From Terriglobales bacterium (GTDB lineage: Bacteria; Acidobacteriota; Terriglobia; Terriglobales; Acidobacteriaceae), in the NCBI GenBank assembly GCA_025934735.1, contig JAICWP010000013.1, forward strand, positions 62,001 to 126,000: DNA of 64,000 nt, read 5' to 3'. The notes under the pieces are model-generated. The model made no database searches and had not been told where the DNA came from. It was given only the letters and a program-made list of their open reading frames with translations. A program made the translations under genes and the position numbers. Positions 1-8,221 of the stretch are shown here, in pieces (position 1 is the first letter of the stretch; every line of letters starts with the position of its first letter).

Positions 1-2
1 AC

Positions 3-1421
3 TCTCGCGAGGAGGTCCTGGGAAAAAATCCGCGGCTACTCAAATCGGGAATGCAGGACGCGCGCTTTTACCAGCAGCTGTGGGAGACCATCCTGCGGGG
101 CGAGGTCTACCGCGGGGTGCTGATCAACCGGAAAAAGAATGGTGAATCTTACTACGCGGAAAAGACCATCACTCCGGTGCGCGATCCCTCGGGCCGGATC
201 ACCCACTTCATTTCCAACGACCGCGACATCACCGAACGCCGCAAGCTGGAAGAGCAGCTGGCGCAGGTGCAGAAGATGGATGCCATCGGGCAACTGGCCG
301 GGGGAGTGGCCCACGACTTCAATAACCTGCTGATGGTGATCAGCAGCTATGCCGAGCTGATGATGGACGCGCTCCAGCCCGAAAGCCCGCTTCGCCACCA
401 CGGCGAAGAGATCCTGAAAGCCGCGCGGCGCGCCGCCGACCTCACCCGCCAGCTGCTGACCTTCAGCCGCAAACAGGTACAGGCGCTGAGCGTCCTCGAC
501 CTCAACCGCGCGCTGCAGGAGATCTGCAAAACCCTGCCACGCCTCATCGGAGAGGACATTCAGATCTCGCTGCAACCGGGCAAGGGACTTTGGCCCATCA
601 AGGCGGACCCGGTGCAGGTGGAACAGATCGTAATGAACCTGGCCACGAATGCCCGCGATGCCATGCCCCATGGCGGGCAGCTCAGCCTCCACACCTGCAA
701 CGTGGCGCTGGACGAAGCCTACTGCCGCGCGCACCCGGAGGCCACCGCCGGAGCCTATGTTGTGCTCGCGGTCAGCGATTCCGGTAGCGGCATTGATCCC
801 GCTATCCTGCCCCACATCTTCGAGCCTTTTTTTACCACCAAGGAAAAGGGCAAAGGAACCGGGTTAGGCCTGGCCACGATCTACGGGATTGTCAAGCAAA
901 GCGGCGGCCACATCAGCGTGCACAGCGAAGCCGGCGCGGGCACCACCTTCAAGATTTTTCTGCCGCGGGCGCGGGCCGTTACCGCCGGCCTGGAAGCCGC
1001 TGTGGGCAGCCCGGAGCAACTGCGCGGCAGCGAGACCGTGCTGCTGGTGGAAGACGAGGATGCCGTGCGCGAGTCGGAACGGGAGTACCTGGAGCAGCAC
1101 GGATACACGGTTCTAACCGCGGCTAACGGCCCGGCCGCGCTGGAGCTGGTTGCCGGCTGTGGCCGCGAGATTCATCTTCTGGTCAGCGACGTGGTCATGC
1201 CCAAAATGAGCGGCAGCGAACTGGGAGAGCAGTTGCTGGCCCGGCGGCCCGGGCTGAAGGTGCTCTACGTTTCCGGCTACGCGGAAAATACGGTTCTGCA
1301 GCACGGATTGGCGGAGCTGGGCAGCAGGTTTCTGCACAAGCCGTTCACCCTGAAGGCGCTGGCTACAAAAATCAGGGAAGTACTGGATGCGGGAGAGGCA
1401 GCGCAGAAGGGAAAGAATTGA
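3..1421 (+). CDS. hybrid sensor histidine kinase (5' end outside window)
   Basis: The reading frame is open to the window edge, so the start lies upstream and about 472 residues are visible. The first roughly 75 residues are the C-terminal half of a PAS domain with its PAC motif, ending in DITER. A HisKA H-box follows (GGVAHDFNNLL, His codon at 312), then HATPase_c with N-box NLATNARDAMP, G1 DSGSGID and G2 GKGTGLGLATIYGIV. A C-terminal receiver domain begins at ETVLLVEDEDAV; its phospho-acceptor Asp is in LVSDVVMPKMSG (codon 1188) and its Lys is in LHKPF. The protein autophosphorylates and passes phosphate to its own receiver. The input signal and final output are unknown. The next kinase gene starts three bases after the stop. 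Confidence 0.93.
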   Translation, partial: SREEVLGKNPRLLKSGMQDARFYQQLWETILRGEVYRGVLINRKKNGESYYAEKTITPVRDPSGRITHFISNDRDITERRKLEEQLAQVQKMDAIGQLAGGVAHDFNNLLMVISSYAELMMDALQPESPLRHHGEEILKAARRAADLTRQLLTFSRKQVQALSVLDLNRALQEICKTLPRLIGEDIQISLQPGKGLWPIKADPVQVEQIVMNLATNARDAMPHGGQLSLHTCNVALDEAYCRAHPEATAGAYVVLAVSDSGSGIDPAILPHIFEPFFTTKEKGKGTGLGLATIYGIVKQSGGHISVHSEAGAGTTFKIFLPRARAVTAGLEAAVGSPEQLRGSETVLLVEDEDAVRESEREYLEQHGYTVLTAANGPAALELVAGCGREIHLLVSDVVMPKMSGSELGEQLLARRPGLKVLYVSGYAENTVLQHGLAELGSRFLHKPFTLKALATKIREVLDAGEAAQKGKN

Positions 1422-1424
1422 TTT

Positions 1425-4244
1425 ATGGCGACGCCAGCACATGTCCGTGATGCCGGCAATGTCCCTGGTCCCCGGGAAGTCACGATACCGACCCTGCCTT
1501 CTTCGGGCCGCATTTCTCCTGAGCGTCTTGTCGCGCAACTACCGCCGGATCTGTCGCCACGCTGGCCTGGAATGGTAATGGCGGTTACAGGCACAATTAG
1601 CTTGGCTATGGGCCTGCTGGTCGTGATCGGCTGGCACACCGGACACATCCTTCCTTCCAGCAACCTTTTACTCGAGTCAGAGCCCGTACGCTACAACGCC
1701 GGGTTATGTTTCCTGTTTGGCGGCATCGCCCTCTTGCTGCTGGTGCGCGGCCAGTTTGGGCTAGTATGGCTGGCGTCGGCGCCGGTGGCGATTGTTGGCT
1801 TGCTTACTGGCTGTGAGTATGCTTTCACCCTTAACCTGGGCCTCGACGACCTGTTCTTCCGAACCTCCGAGTTGGCACCCTCGATTCCGCCCCGCATGGC
1901 ACCCAACACCGCGATGTGTTTCACGCTGCTGGGCGGCGCCTTGCTGCTGGCAAGCGAGAAACCGCGTGCTCTGGGCAACGGCGCGCAGGCCGTCGTGGCG
2001 GCCTTGGCAGCGGCTGTGGGCCTGGTAGGGTTCATTGGATATGTGGCCGGTGTGCCCGCCGCCTACAGCTGGGGAAGGTTCACGCCCATGGCCGCGCCTA
2101 CCGCGGCGGTCATGTGCGCGCTCGGACTTGGAGTGATTGCTTTCGCCTGGCGGCAGTACACGGCGGGCTCCGCCGGCGTGCCTCGGTGGTTACCGCTGGT
2201 CGGCGCCTTGACCCTGACGGCTGGTTCAGTTGCCTTGTGGCAGGCCTTACACGTGCTGCATCCCGAATCCGCGCTGGATGTTTTGATATTGGTCATGGGA
2301 CTGATGCAGGCGGCTCTGCTCTACCTGGTGCTTCACCTTCTGCGCAGCATGCGGGAGCGGGCGCAGCAACTGCGTCAGCTCAATACTGTGCTGCACATCC
2401 AGATGAGCTCTTTGGAGCGTGCGGAACGGGAACTGCAGGGCAGACAGGCATATACACGCTCCCTGATTGAAGCCAGCCTTGACCCCCTGGTCACAATATC
2501 CCCGGACGGCAAAATTACCGATGTGAACGCGGCGACCGAAGCGGCCACCGGGTGCTCGCGGCAGGAACTGGTCGGAACCGACTTTTGCGATTACTTCACC
2601 CAGCCCAACCGGGCGCGGGCGGGATACCAGCAGGTATTCCGGGAAGGAATCGTCCGCGATTACGAACTGGAAATTCGGCATCGCGAGGGCCGCCTCATCC
2701 CGGTGGTGTACAACGCTGCCACTTACCAGGACCGGGCCGGGGCGGTAATCGGTGTCTTCGCCGCCGCCCGGGACATTACCGAGCGCAAGAAAACAGAACA
2801 AGCCCTCCGCTATAGCGAAGAACGGTATCGCGCGTTGCTGGTGGCCACTGCCCAGGTGGTCTGGACTACTCCCCCTGACGGCATGGTTGAGGATATGCCG
2901 ATGTGGCGGGAGTACACCGGCCAAACCGTGGAGCAGGTGCGCGGCTGGGGCTGGCTGGAGGCCCTCCACCCGGAGGACCGCGAGCGCACGGCTGCGGTCT
3001 GGTCGAAGGCTGTAGAAACGCGCAGCATGTATGAAACGGAATTTCGTATCCGCCGCAGCGACGGCCAGTACCGCCATTTTTCTATCCGCGGGGTGCCGGT
3101 TCTGGAGCAGAACGGCAGTATTCGCGAGTGGGTCGGCACCTGCACTGATATTCACGAACGCAAGCAGATCGAGGATGAGCTGCGCCGGCAGGCGGCGCTG
3201 CTCGATCTCGCCCACGACGCCATCCTGGTCCGCGACCTGCAAAGCAAAGTCGTGTACTGGAATCGGGGAGCAGAGGAAACGTACTCCTGGAGTGCGAAAG
3301 AAGCGGTCGGGCGACTCGTCCACGAACTCCTGCAGACCAGATTTCCGGTGCCGCTGCCAGACATCGAGGCCGCCTTTCTGCAGAACGGAGAGTGGGAGGG
3401 AGAACTCCAGCATTTCACGCACGAGGGCAGAAGCATCGTCGTGGCCAGCCGCTGGTCGTTGCAGCGCGACCGCAATGGCGCTCCCGCTAACATTCTCGAA
3501 ATCAACCGCGACATCAGCGATCGCAAGCAACTGGAAGACAGCCTGCGCCAGCGCACGCTGGAATTGGAAAACAGCGTGGCCGAACTGGAGGCTTTCAGCT
3601 ACTCAGTTTCTCACGATCTGCGGGCGCCGCTGCGCAGCGTTGACGGCTTCAGCCAGATCCTGCTGGAGGATTACCGGGATGAAGTGGATGCCGAAGGTCA
3701 GGACTACCTGCGGCGGATCCGCGTGGCCAGCCAGAACATGGGCCAGCTCATTGATGCCTTGCTGCAGCTGTCGCGGGTGATGCGCAGCGAGCTCGCGCGC
3801 GAGCCGGTGGATTTAAGCCTGCTGGCGCTCTCCACTGCGGCCCTGATTCAAAAGGCCGAGCCCTCGCGGCAGGTGCGCTTGCACATAGCTAATGGGCTGC
3901 AGGCTCGAGGCGACCGCCGCCTGCTGGGAGTGGCGTTGCAGAACCTGCTGCAAAACGCATGGAAGTTCACCGCCCGCAACCCGGACCCAAACATTGAATT
4001 CGGCAGCACGCAGAAGGACGGCACCACCGCCTACTACGTGCGCGATAACGGCATCGGTTTCGACATGACGTATGTGGGTAAGCTGTTCACGCCCTTCCAG
4101 CGCCTGCACGCCAGGGAGCAGTTCGAGGGCACGGGCATCGGGTTGGCCACGGTGCAGCGCATCATCAAGCGCCACGGCGGGCGGGTATGGGCGGAAGGCG
4201 CGGTGGGCAAAGGCGCAACTTTTTATTTTTCGTTGGAGTCATAG
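1425..4244 (+). CDS. membrane-anchored multi-PAS sensor histidine kinase
   Basis: This 939-residue protein has an N-terminal integral-membrane sensor of about eight hydrophobic helices (residues about 45-310) and a short coiled-coil linker. Three PAS/PAC repeats follow, each ending in a DITER-, DIHER- or DISDR-type motif (about 340-690). HisKA (SVSHDLRAPLRS, His730) and HATPase_c (NLLQNAWKFT, DNGIGFD, EGTGIGLATVQRI) close the protein. This C-terminal type resembles phytochrome-like kinases that pair with small Rcp1-type regulators, and such a regulator follows 27 bases later. There is no receiver domain. The ATG lies 3 bases after the preceding stop with a purine-rich stretch inside that gene, suggesting co-transcription. 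The ligand of the membrane domain is unknown. Confidence 0.93.
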   Translation: MATPAHVRDAGNVPGPREVTIPTLPSSGRISPERLVAQLPPDLSPRWPGMVMAVTGTISLAMGLLVVIGWHTGHILPSSNLLLESEPVRYNAGLCFLFGGIALLLLVRGQFGLVWLASAPVAIVGLLTGCEYAFTLNLGLDDLFFRTSELAPSIPPRMAPNTAMCFTLLGGALLLASEKPRALGNGAQAVVAALAAAVGLVGFIGYVAGVPAAYSWGRFTPMAAPTAAVMCALGLGVIAFAWRQYTAGSAGVPRWLPLVGALTLTAGSVALWQALHVLHPESALDVLILVMGLMQAALLYLVLHLLRSMRERAQQLRQLNTVLHIQMSSLERAERELQGRQAYTRSLIEASLDPLVTISPDGKITDVNAATEAATGCSRQELVGTDFCDYFTQPNRARAGYQQVFREGIVRDYELEIRHREGRLIPVVYNAATYQDRAGAVIGVFAAARDITERKKTEQALRYSEERYRALLVATAQVVWTTPPDGMVEDMPMWREYTGQTVEQVRGWGWLEALHPEDRERTAAVWSKAVETRSMYETEFRIRRSDGQYRHFSIRGVPVLEQNGSIREWVGTCTDIHERKQIEDELRRQAALLDLAHDAILVRDLQSKVVYWNRGAEETYSWSAKEAVGRLVHELLQTRFPVPLPDIEAAFLQNGEWEGELQHFTHEGRSIVVASRWSLQRDRNGAPANILEINRDISDRKQLEDSLRQRTLELENSVAELEAFSYSVSHDLRAPLRSVDGFSQILLEDYRDEVDAEGQDYLRRIRVASQNMGQLIDALLQLSRVMRSELAREPVDLSLLALSTAALIQKAEPSRQVRLHIANGLQARGDRRLLGVALQNLLQNAWKFTARNPDPNIEFGSTQKDGTTAYYVRDNGIGFDMTYVGKLFTPFQRLHAREQFEGTGIGLATVQRIIKRHGGRVWAEGAVGKGATFYFSLES

Positions 4245-4271
4245 CGGCCAACGATCGGAACAGGAGTGAAA

Positions 4272-4730
4272 ATGGAAAGTACAAGCATCCTGCTGGTGGA
4301 AGACAACCCGGACCACGAAGCGCTCACCATTCGTGCGCTGAAAAAGGCGCACGTGCTGAATGACATCGTCGTGGCCCATGATGGCGCCGAAGCGCTGGAG
4401 CTGCTGTTCGGGGTTGAAGGCGATCCGGGCCGGCCGCCGGTTCCCCTGCCGCAATTACTTCTGCTCGACCTTAAGCTGCCCAAAGTAGACGGCCTGGAAG
4501 TGCTCCGCCGGGTGCGGGAGACACCCCGAACCAAGCTGATTCCGGTGGTGGTGCTGACTTCTTCCGACGAAGAAGGAGACGTGGTAACCAGCTACCGCCT
4601 CGGGGCCAACAGCTACGTCTGCAAGCCGGTAGACTTTGTGCAGTTCATGGAGGCAACCAAGCAGCTCGGGCTGTATTGGCTGGTGCTGAACGAGGCTCCC
4701 AAGCGGGCAAAGGCGGCGGCCGGACGCTGA
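4272..4730 (+). CDS. Rcp1-like single-domain response regulator
   Basis: This is a stand-alone receiver domain. It shows the acidic pair in ILLVEDNPDH, the phospho-acceptor Asp66 in LLLLDLKLPKVDG, the Thr/Ser switch in VVVLTSSDEE and the conserved Lys in YVCKPVDF. No output domain follows, only a short basic tail. The insertion between the first helix and the Asp strand (GVEGDPGRPPVPLP) is typical of the Rcp1/CheY-like family that partners phytochrome-type kinases. ATG at 4272 was chosen over GTG at 4266 because a GGAG at 4263-4266 sits five bases before it. The likely partner is the kinase just upstream; downstream targets cannot be read from the sequence. Confidence 0.92.
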   Translation: MESTSILLVEDNPDHEALTIRALKKAHVLNDIVVAHDGAEALELLFGVEGDPGRPPVPLPQLLLLDLKLPKVDGLEVLRRVRETPRTKLIPVVVLTSSDEEGDVVTSYRLGANSYVCKPVDFVQFMEATKQLGLYWLVLNEAPKRAKAAAGR

Positions 4731-4776
4731 GGCGGTTGGAAGAACCGAAGCAATCGGCCATAGCCGGTTTGCGAAT

Positions 4777-5589
4777 TTGCATCCAACGGGCGTGCCTAAG
4801 CAGCCACAGCCGGTCGCTCTGGATTCTTCACGGCGTAGTGTTCACGAAATTTTCGAAGGCGTGTCGCGCAACGCGCGTGAGGAGTTGAAGCGCTCCTCCC
4901 ACGCTCTGGCCTTCTCTGGATTGGCTGGTGGCGTCGCCATGGGACTCACCGGTCTGGCGGTGGCCATCACCTTGGCCGTGCTCGGCTCCAGTCAGAACGC
5001 ACAATTCGTCGCTTACCTGTTCTATCCCATAGGTTTCATCGCGGTCATCATAGGGCGCGCCCAACTGTTCACGGAAAACACCCTCTACCCGGTCGTGCTG
5101 GTCCTGGATGAGCACAAGCACGTAGGAAACACCCTGCGGCTCTGGGGCGTGGTGTTTCTGAGCAATGTGGCGGGCGCGCTGGGCTTCGGGTTGTTGGCCA
5201 TCAAAACGGGTGCGCTCGAGCCGAAGGTGGCGGAAATCTTAGCCAGCCTGGGACTGCAGATGGTGGCGCAAACCTCCGCCCACGCTTTCTGGTCCGGCGT
5301 CATCGGGGGGTGGCTGATTGCCCTGGTGGCCTGGATGGTGACCGCCAGCCACTGGACCATCGGGCAGATCCTGATGATCTGGTTCCTGAGCTTTGTGGTG
5401 GGGCTGGGACACTTTGCCCACTGCATTGCGAGCAGCGGCGAAATCTGGAGCGCAGTTTTCGCCGGCCTGGTGCCGGTGAGCCAGTACTTCCGCTGGCTGG
5501 CCTTTGCCACGCTGGGCAACATCGTGGGCGGGATCATGATCGTCAGCATCCTGAACTACGGCCAGGTGAAAGCCGGGCACGAAGGCTGA
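4777..5589 (+). CDS. formate/nitrite transporter family channel
   Basis: This 270-residue protein has a cytoplasmic N-terminus with the family signature EIFEGVSRNAREELKRSS, then six membrane segments starting about residue 45. Family motifs visible are the glycine-rich first helix (SGLAGGVAMGLTGLA), the half-helix GRAQLFTENT and the later FVVGLGHFAHCIASS. FNT proteins are pentameric inner-membrane channels for small monovalent anions such as formate, nitrite or hydrosulfide. The substrate cannot be assigned here; the EIFE/TEN variant resembles the YfdC-like branch. The start is a TTG at 4777 with a weak ribosome site; GTG at 4792 is an alternative. It lies 135 bases before the antiporter operon on the same strand. 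Confidence 0.88.
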   Translation: MHPTGVPKQPQPVALDSSRRSVHEIFEGVSRNAREELKRSSHALAFSGLAGGVAMGLTGLAVAITLAVLGSSQNAQFVAYLFYPIGFIAVIIGRAQLFTENTLYPVVLVLDEHKHVGNTLRLWGVVFLSNVAGALGFGLLAIKTGALEPKVAEILASLGLQMVAQTSAHAFWSGVIGGWLIALVAWMVTASHWTIGQILMIWFLSFVVGLGHFAHCIASSGEIWSAVFAGLVPVSQYFRWLAFATLGNIVGGIMIVSILNYGQVKAGHEG

Positions 5590-5724
5590 GCGCGTGTGCT
5601 TTTACCACATTCGACGGTACTTATTCGCAGCGGAATTGCTTCGCAGACTCCTCACGGGCAACCTGCCCTTCAACTCTGGTTTCTAGGTGATAGCGGGGCG
5701 CAGGTGCGCAAGAAGGGGGTGTGA

Positions 5725-6222
5725 GTGCCGGGTCGGGTCCTCAGGGCCATTACGCTCTCCAGTATTGAATTCATGTTCCTCGTCGGGCTCTGGATGCTGT
5801 TTGTCAGCCAGATGCAGCGGGCGGAGTTCATCGCCGGAGTATGCGCGGCGGCGCTAGGCGCGGTCGGGGATGGGATAGTCAAATCAAAACGCTTCGCCAA
5901 GTTTCGCCCCAGGCCGCAATGGTTATTGCTGTTTTCCTGGGAACCGTGGTACGTGCTGGAGGGGTCGGCCGCGATCCTGTGGGCTTTAGCCAAGCGGCTG
6001 CTGGGAAGGAAGTCGGAAGCGCAATTCCGGGTAATCCCATTCCGTTCCGGCGGCGATGATTCTGAGTCAGCGGCGCGCCGCGCCCTGGCCATCGTCACCG
6101 TCAGCATTTCTCCTGAAACTATCGTCGTCGGCATCGACCGCCACCGGGAGTTCATGCTTCTGCATCTGATTGCGCCCACCGCCACCCCCAAGATAGCCCG
6201 TAAGCTGGGGGCTACGGGATGA
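5725..6222 (+). CDS. mrpE: Na+/H+ antiporter subunit E (MrpE/MbhA-like)
   Basis: This 165-residue protein has two N-terminal membrane helices (SSIEFMFLVGLWMLF, FIAGVCAAALGAVG) followed by a soluble domain. That domain contains the conserved ALAIVTVSISPETIVVGID stretch typical of PF01899. It starts at GTG after a strong AAGAAGGGGG purine run and is the first gene of the antiporter operon. The stop overlaps the next start by four bases (ATGA). MrpE is needed for assembly or function of the multisubunit Mrp complex in Bacillus. As the first gene in the order E-F-G-D'-E'B-C-D it matches MbhA of membrane-bound hydrogenase clusters. Confidence 0.9.
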   Translation: MPGRVLRAITLSSIEFMFLVGLWMLFVSQMQRAEFIAGVCAAALGAVGDGIVKSKRFAKFRPRPQWLLLFSWEPWYVLEGSAAILWALAKRLLGRKSEAQFRVIPFRSGGDDSESAARRALAIVTVSISPETIVVGIDRHREFMLLHLIAPTATPKIARKLGATG

Positions 6223-6470
6223 ACGTGTGGCTGCTGGGATCGGCAGTTCTGCTTTTTGCCCTGGTGCCGTGCGGGATTGCGAGCTTCCGCGGCGAGACCA
6301 TGGAGCGCCTGGTGGGGCTCGAGATGGCGGGCATGATCGTCACCTTGTTGTTGGTGATGCTGGCCGAAGGCATGGGGCGGGTCAATTTCTATGACTTAGC
6401 GCTGGCGCTGGCTCTGCTCGCTTTTGGCGGTGGCCTGGTGTTCGCGCGTTTTCTGGAGCGGTGGCTATGA
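6219..6470 (+). CDS. mrpF: Na+/H+ antiporter subunit F (MrpF/MbhB-like)
   Basis: This 83-residue, almost wholly hydrophobic protein has three membrane helices. The second begins after the conserved polar loop FRGETMERLVGLEM, and the last contains YDLALALALLAFGGGLVFARFLER, characteristic of PF04066 (MrpF/PhaF). Its start overlaps the mrpE stop by four bases and its stop overlaps the mrpG start by four bases, so translation is coupled. In the Mrp complex the F subunit helps form the small-subunit part of the membrane arm next to G and A/D. Length and topology are normal for the family. Confidence 0.88.
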   Translation: MNVWLLGSAVLLFALVPCGIASFRGETMERLVGLEMAGMIVTLLLVMLAEGMGRVNFYDLALALALLAFGGGLVFARFLERWL

Positions 6471-6823
6471 GCGCGGGCACCATTGCCGTGGAAGTGCTGG
6501 TATGGGTGGCGGTGGCCACCTGCCTGATCTGCTGCCTGGGCATCGTGGTGATGAAGGATTTTTTCGAACGGCTACATTACATGGCCCCCGTGAGCACGGT
6601 CGCGACTGTGGCACTCCTGGCCGCTGTCGTCATCGAGCAGGGCTGGGGCCAAGCGGCAATCAAGATGAGCCTGATTGTGGTGGTGCTCTTTCTGATGAAC
6701 GCAGTACTAGCTCACGCCACTGCGCGCGCAGCCCGGGTGCGCGAACTGGGCCACTGGCAGCCCGCGCTGGGCGAGAAGATCGAGGGAGTGGACCAGATTG
6801 AAGGCAGGCGGCACCACCGTTAG
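6467..6823 (+). CDS. mrpG: Na+/H+ antiporter subunit G (MrpG/MbhC-like)
   Basis: Three membrane helices span residues 5-85. The family sequence DFFERLHYMAPVSTVATVAL matches PF03334 (PhaG_MnhG_YufB), and a basic cytoplasmic tail follows. ATG at 6467 is preferred over the GTG two codons earlier because it forms a four-base ATGA overlap with the mrpF stop, as elsewhere in this operon. The LHYMAPVST motif is the most conserved part of MrpG. The length (118 residues) is typical. It is a structural subunit of the multisubunit cation/proton antiporter in the inner membrane. Confidence 0.88.
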   Translation: MSAGTIAVEVLVWVAVATCLICCLGIVVMKDFFERLHYMAPVSTVATVALLAAVVIEQGWGQAAIKMSLIVVVLFLMNAVLAHATARAARVRELGHWQPALGEKIEGVDQIEGRRHHR

Positions 6824-6834
6824 GTCGGTAAATC

Positions 6835-7107
6835 ATGCTGTTTCTGCAATTCACCATTCTGAGCTTCGTGGCGGTTACCGCCACCGCGGTGGTGCTCACG
6901 CGCGATCCCGCCAAGCAGGCGATCGGCATCAGCTTCTATGGGCTGGTGATGGCGCTGATGTTCTTTATTTTCCAGGCGCCGGATGTGGCCTTGTCGCAGA
7001 TCGTGATTGGCGCGGTGGCGCTGCCGCTGATGATTCTGCTGGCGCTGACCAAAATCCGCCGCCATGAAGAAGAACAGCGGGAGCGGAAGGAGAAGAAAGC
7101 CGCATGA
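6835..7107 (+). CDS. MbhD/DUF4040-domain antiporter subunit (separate MrpA C-terminal piece)
   Basis: This 90-residue protein has three hydrophobic helices, including GLVMALMFFIFQAPDVALSQ. The APDVALSQ signature belongs to the DUF4040/MbhD domain that forms part of the C-terminus of large MrpA proteins. In canonical Bacillus Mrp this domain is fused to an NuoL-like MrpA; here, as in archaeal Mbh and Mbs clusters, it is a small separate gene. The acidic Asp in the motif is buried in the proton path in solved Mrp/Mbh structures (family knowledge). The tail is strongly charged (RRHEEEQRERKEKK). Its last codon overlaps the next start by four bases. Confidence 0.86.
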   Translation: MLFLQFTILSFVAVTATAVVLTRDPAKQAIGISFYGLVMALMFFIFQAPDVALSQIVIGAVALPLMILLALTKIRRHEEEQRERKEKKAA

Positions 7108-7880
7108 AGCGCCGGGGCCGCATGATCTTCTTTTTGTTGTCGGCAGCCGTTTTCGCCGGCGTGTACCTCTGGGGTCTGAAAGGTTTGCCTGCCGTGGGCC
7201 ACTACCGTGGACCCTACGGCGACGTGCTCAACCAGGTGGCCACCTACGAGCGTCACGTGACCGATATAGTCACTGCCGTGAACTTCGACTACCGCGGCTT
7301 CGATACGCTGGGCGAGGAGTTCATCCTCTTCATGTCGGTCGTGGGAGGAACGGTTCTGCTGCGCCGCCAGCGGGAAGAAGAAAAGAGCGAGCACAAGGAC
7401 CAGGCCCTCTCCGATGAGAGTCCTGAACGGCAGGCGCCCGAGCCCAGCGATGCCACCCGTGTGCTCACGTTGGGTCTGGTCGGACCGCTGGTGGTTTTCG
7501 GGCTCTACATTGTGGCCCACGGACAGCTCACGCCGGGAGGCGGATTCCAGGGTGGAGTAATCCTGGCGACTGCACCCCTGCTGGTGTACCTGGCCGGCGA
7601 CCTGAAAAAGTTCAAGCAGATCACCTCGCACACACTGGTGGAAGTAGCGGAGGCAGCGGGCGCCGGTGCCTATCTGGCCATCGGTTTTGCTGGCTTAATT
7701 TTGGGTGGCGCGTATCTGCGCAATGTTGCCGCCCTGGGCAAAACCGGAATGATCAACTCCGGTGGAACGATCGCCCTGATTAATCTGGCCACCGGCTTGG
7801 AAGTGGCTGCCGGTTTCGTGCTGCTGCTCTACGCCTTCCTGGAGCAGACCCTCGAGATTCGCCTGCGAGGCGGCAAGTGA
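7104..7880 (+). CDS. mrpB: fused MbhE-like and MrpB antiporter subunit
   Basis: There are two modules in 258 residues. Residues 1-90 hold a membrane helix, an extracytoplasmic loop (VGHYRGPYGDVLNQ) and a second region TVGLEEFILFMSV-like (visible as DTLGEEFILFMSVVGGTVLL), matching the MbhE piece of MrpA. A charged linker (about 90-115) leads to an MrpB domain (about 116-255) with the hallmark HGQLTPGGGFQGGVILA and four helices. MbhE and MrpB/MbhF are usually separate, or MbhE is part of MrpA, so this is a fusion of adjacent subunits in Mbh order. Overlaps of four bases on both sides (ATGA, GTGA) indicate tight translational coupling. Confidence 0.86.
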   Translation: MKRRGRMIFFLLSAAVFAGVYLWGLKGLPAVGHYRGPYGDVLNQVATYERHVTDIVTAVNFDYRGFDTLGEEFILFMSVVGGTVLLRRQREEEKSEHKDQALSDESPERQAPEPSDATRVLTLGLVGPLVVFGLYIVAHGQLTPGGGFQGGVILATAPLLVYLAGDLKKFKQITSHTLVEVAEAAGAGAYLAIGFAGLILGGAYLRNVAALGKTGMINSGGTIALINLATGLEVAAGFVLLLYAFLEQTLEIRLRGGK

Positions 7881-8221
7881 GCTTTTTCCCCTATGCAGTG
7901 GCGGCCTGGCTATTCGTCATCGGCCTGTACGGAATCGTTACCAGCCGCAACTTTGTGCACCTGGTGATCTGCCTAGCAGTGCTGCAATCCTCCACTTACG
8001 TGCTGCTGCTCTCTATCGGTTACCGGGTAGGTGGCACCGCTCCGGTCTTTGCGGGAGTACGGGTGGGTACCCCGGCCGTCGATCCGGTGGTGCAGGCACT
8101 CATGCTCACCGACATTGTGGTGGAAGCCACTGTGGTGGCCTTGCTGCTGGCCCTGGCCCTGCAGTTGCACAAACGTGCCAACACGCTGGATCCCGACAAA
8201 CTGAAGGCGCTGGAAGGCTGA
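7877..8221 (+). CDS. mrpC: Na+/H+ antiporter subunit C (MrpC, NuoK-like)
   Basis: This 114-residue protein has three membrane helices and the NuoK-like motif IGLYGIVTSRNFVHLVICLA. The conserved segment TPAVDPVVQALMLTDIVVEATVVALLLAL includes the Glu shared with NuoK/MrpC. It starts with GTG overlapping the mrpB stop (GTGA) and ends sharing one base with the mrpD start (TGATG). MrpC is homologous to NuoK of complex I and belongs to the membrane ion-translocation arm. There is nothing odd about length or sequence. Confidence 0.92.
   Translation: MSFFPYAVAAWLFVIGLYGIVTSRNFVHLVICLAVLQSSTYVLLLSIGYRVGGTAPVFAGVRVGTPAVDPVVQALMLTDIVVEATVVALLLALALQLHKRANTLDPDKLKALEG

Noticed and set aside
2247-3530. 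427-codon open frame on the minus strand
   Set aside because: It is fully antisense to the PAS kinase, lacks recognisable domains and arises from GC-rich third positions.
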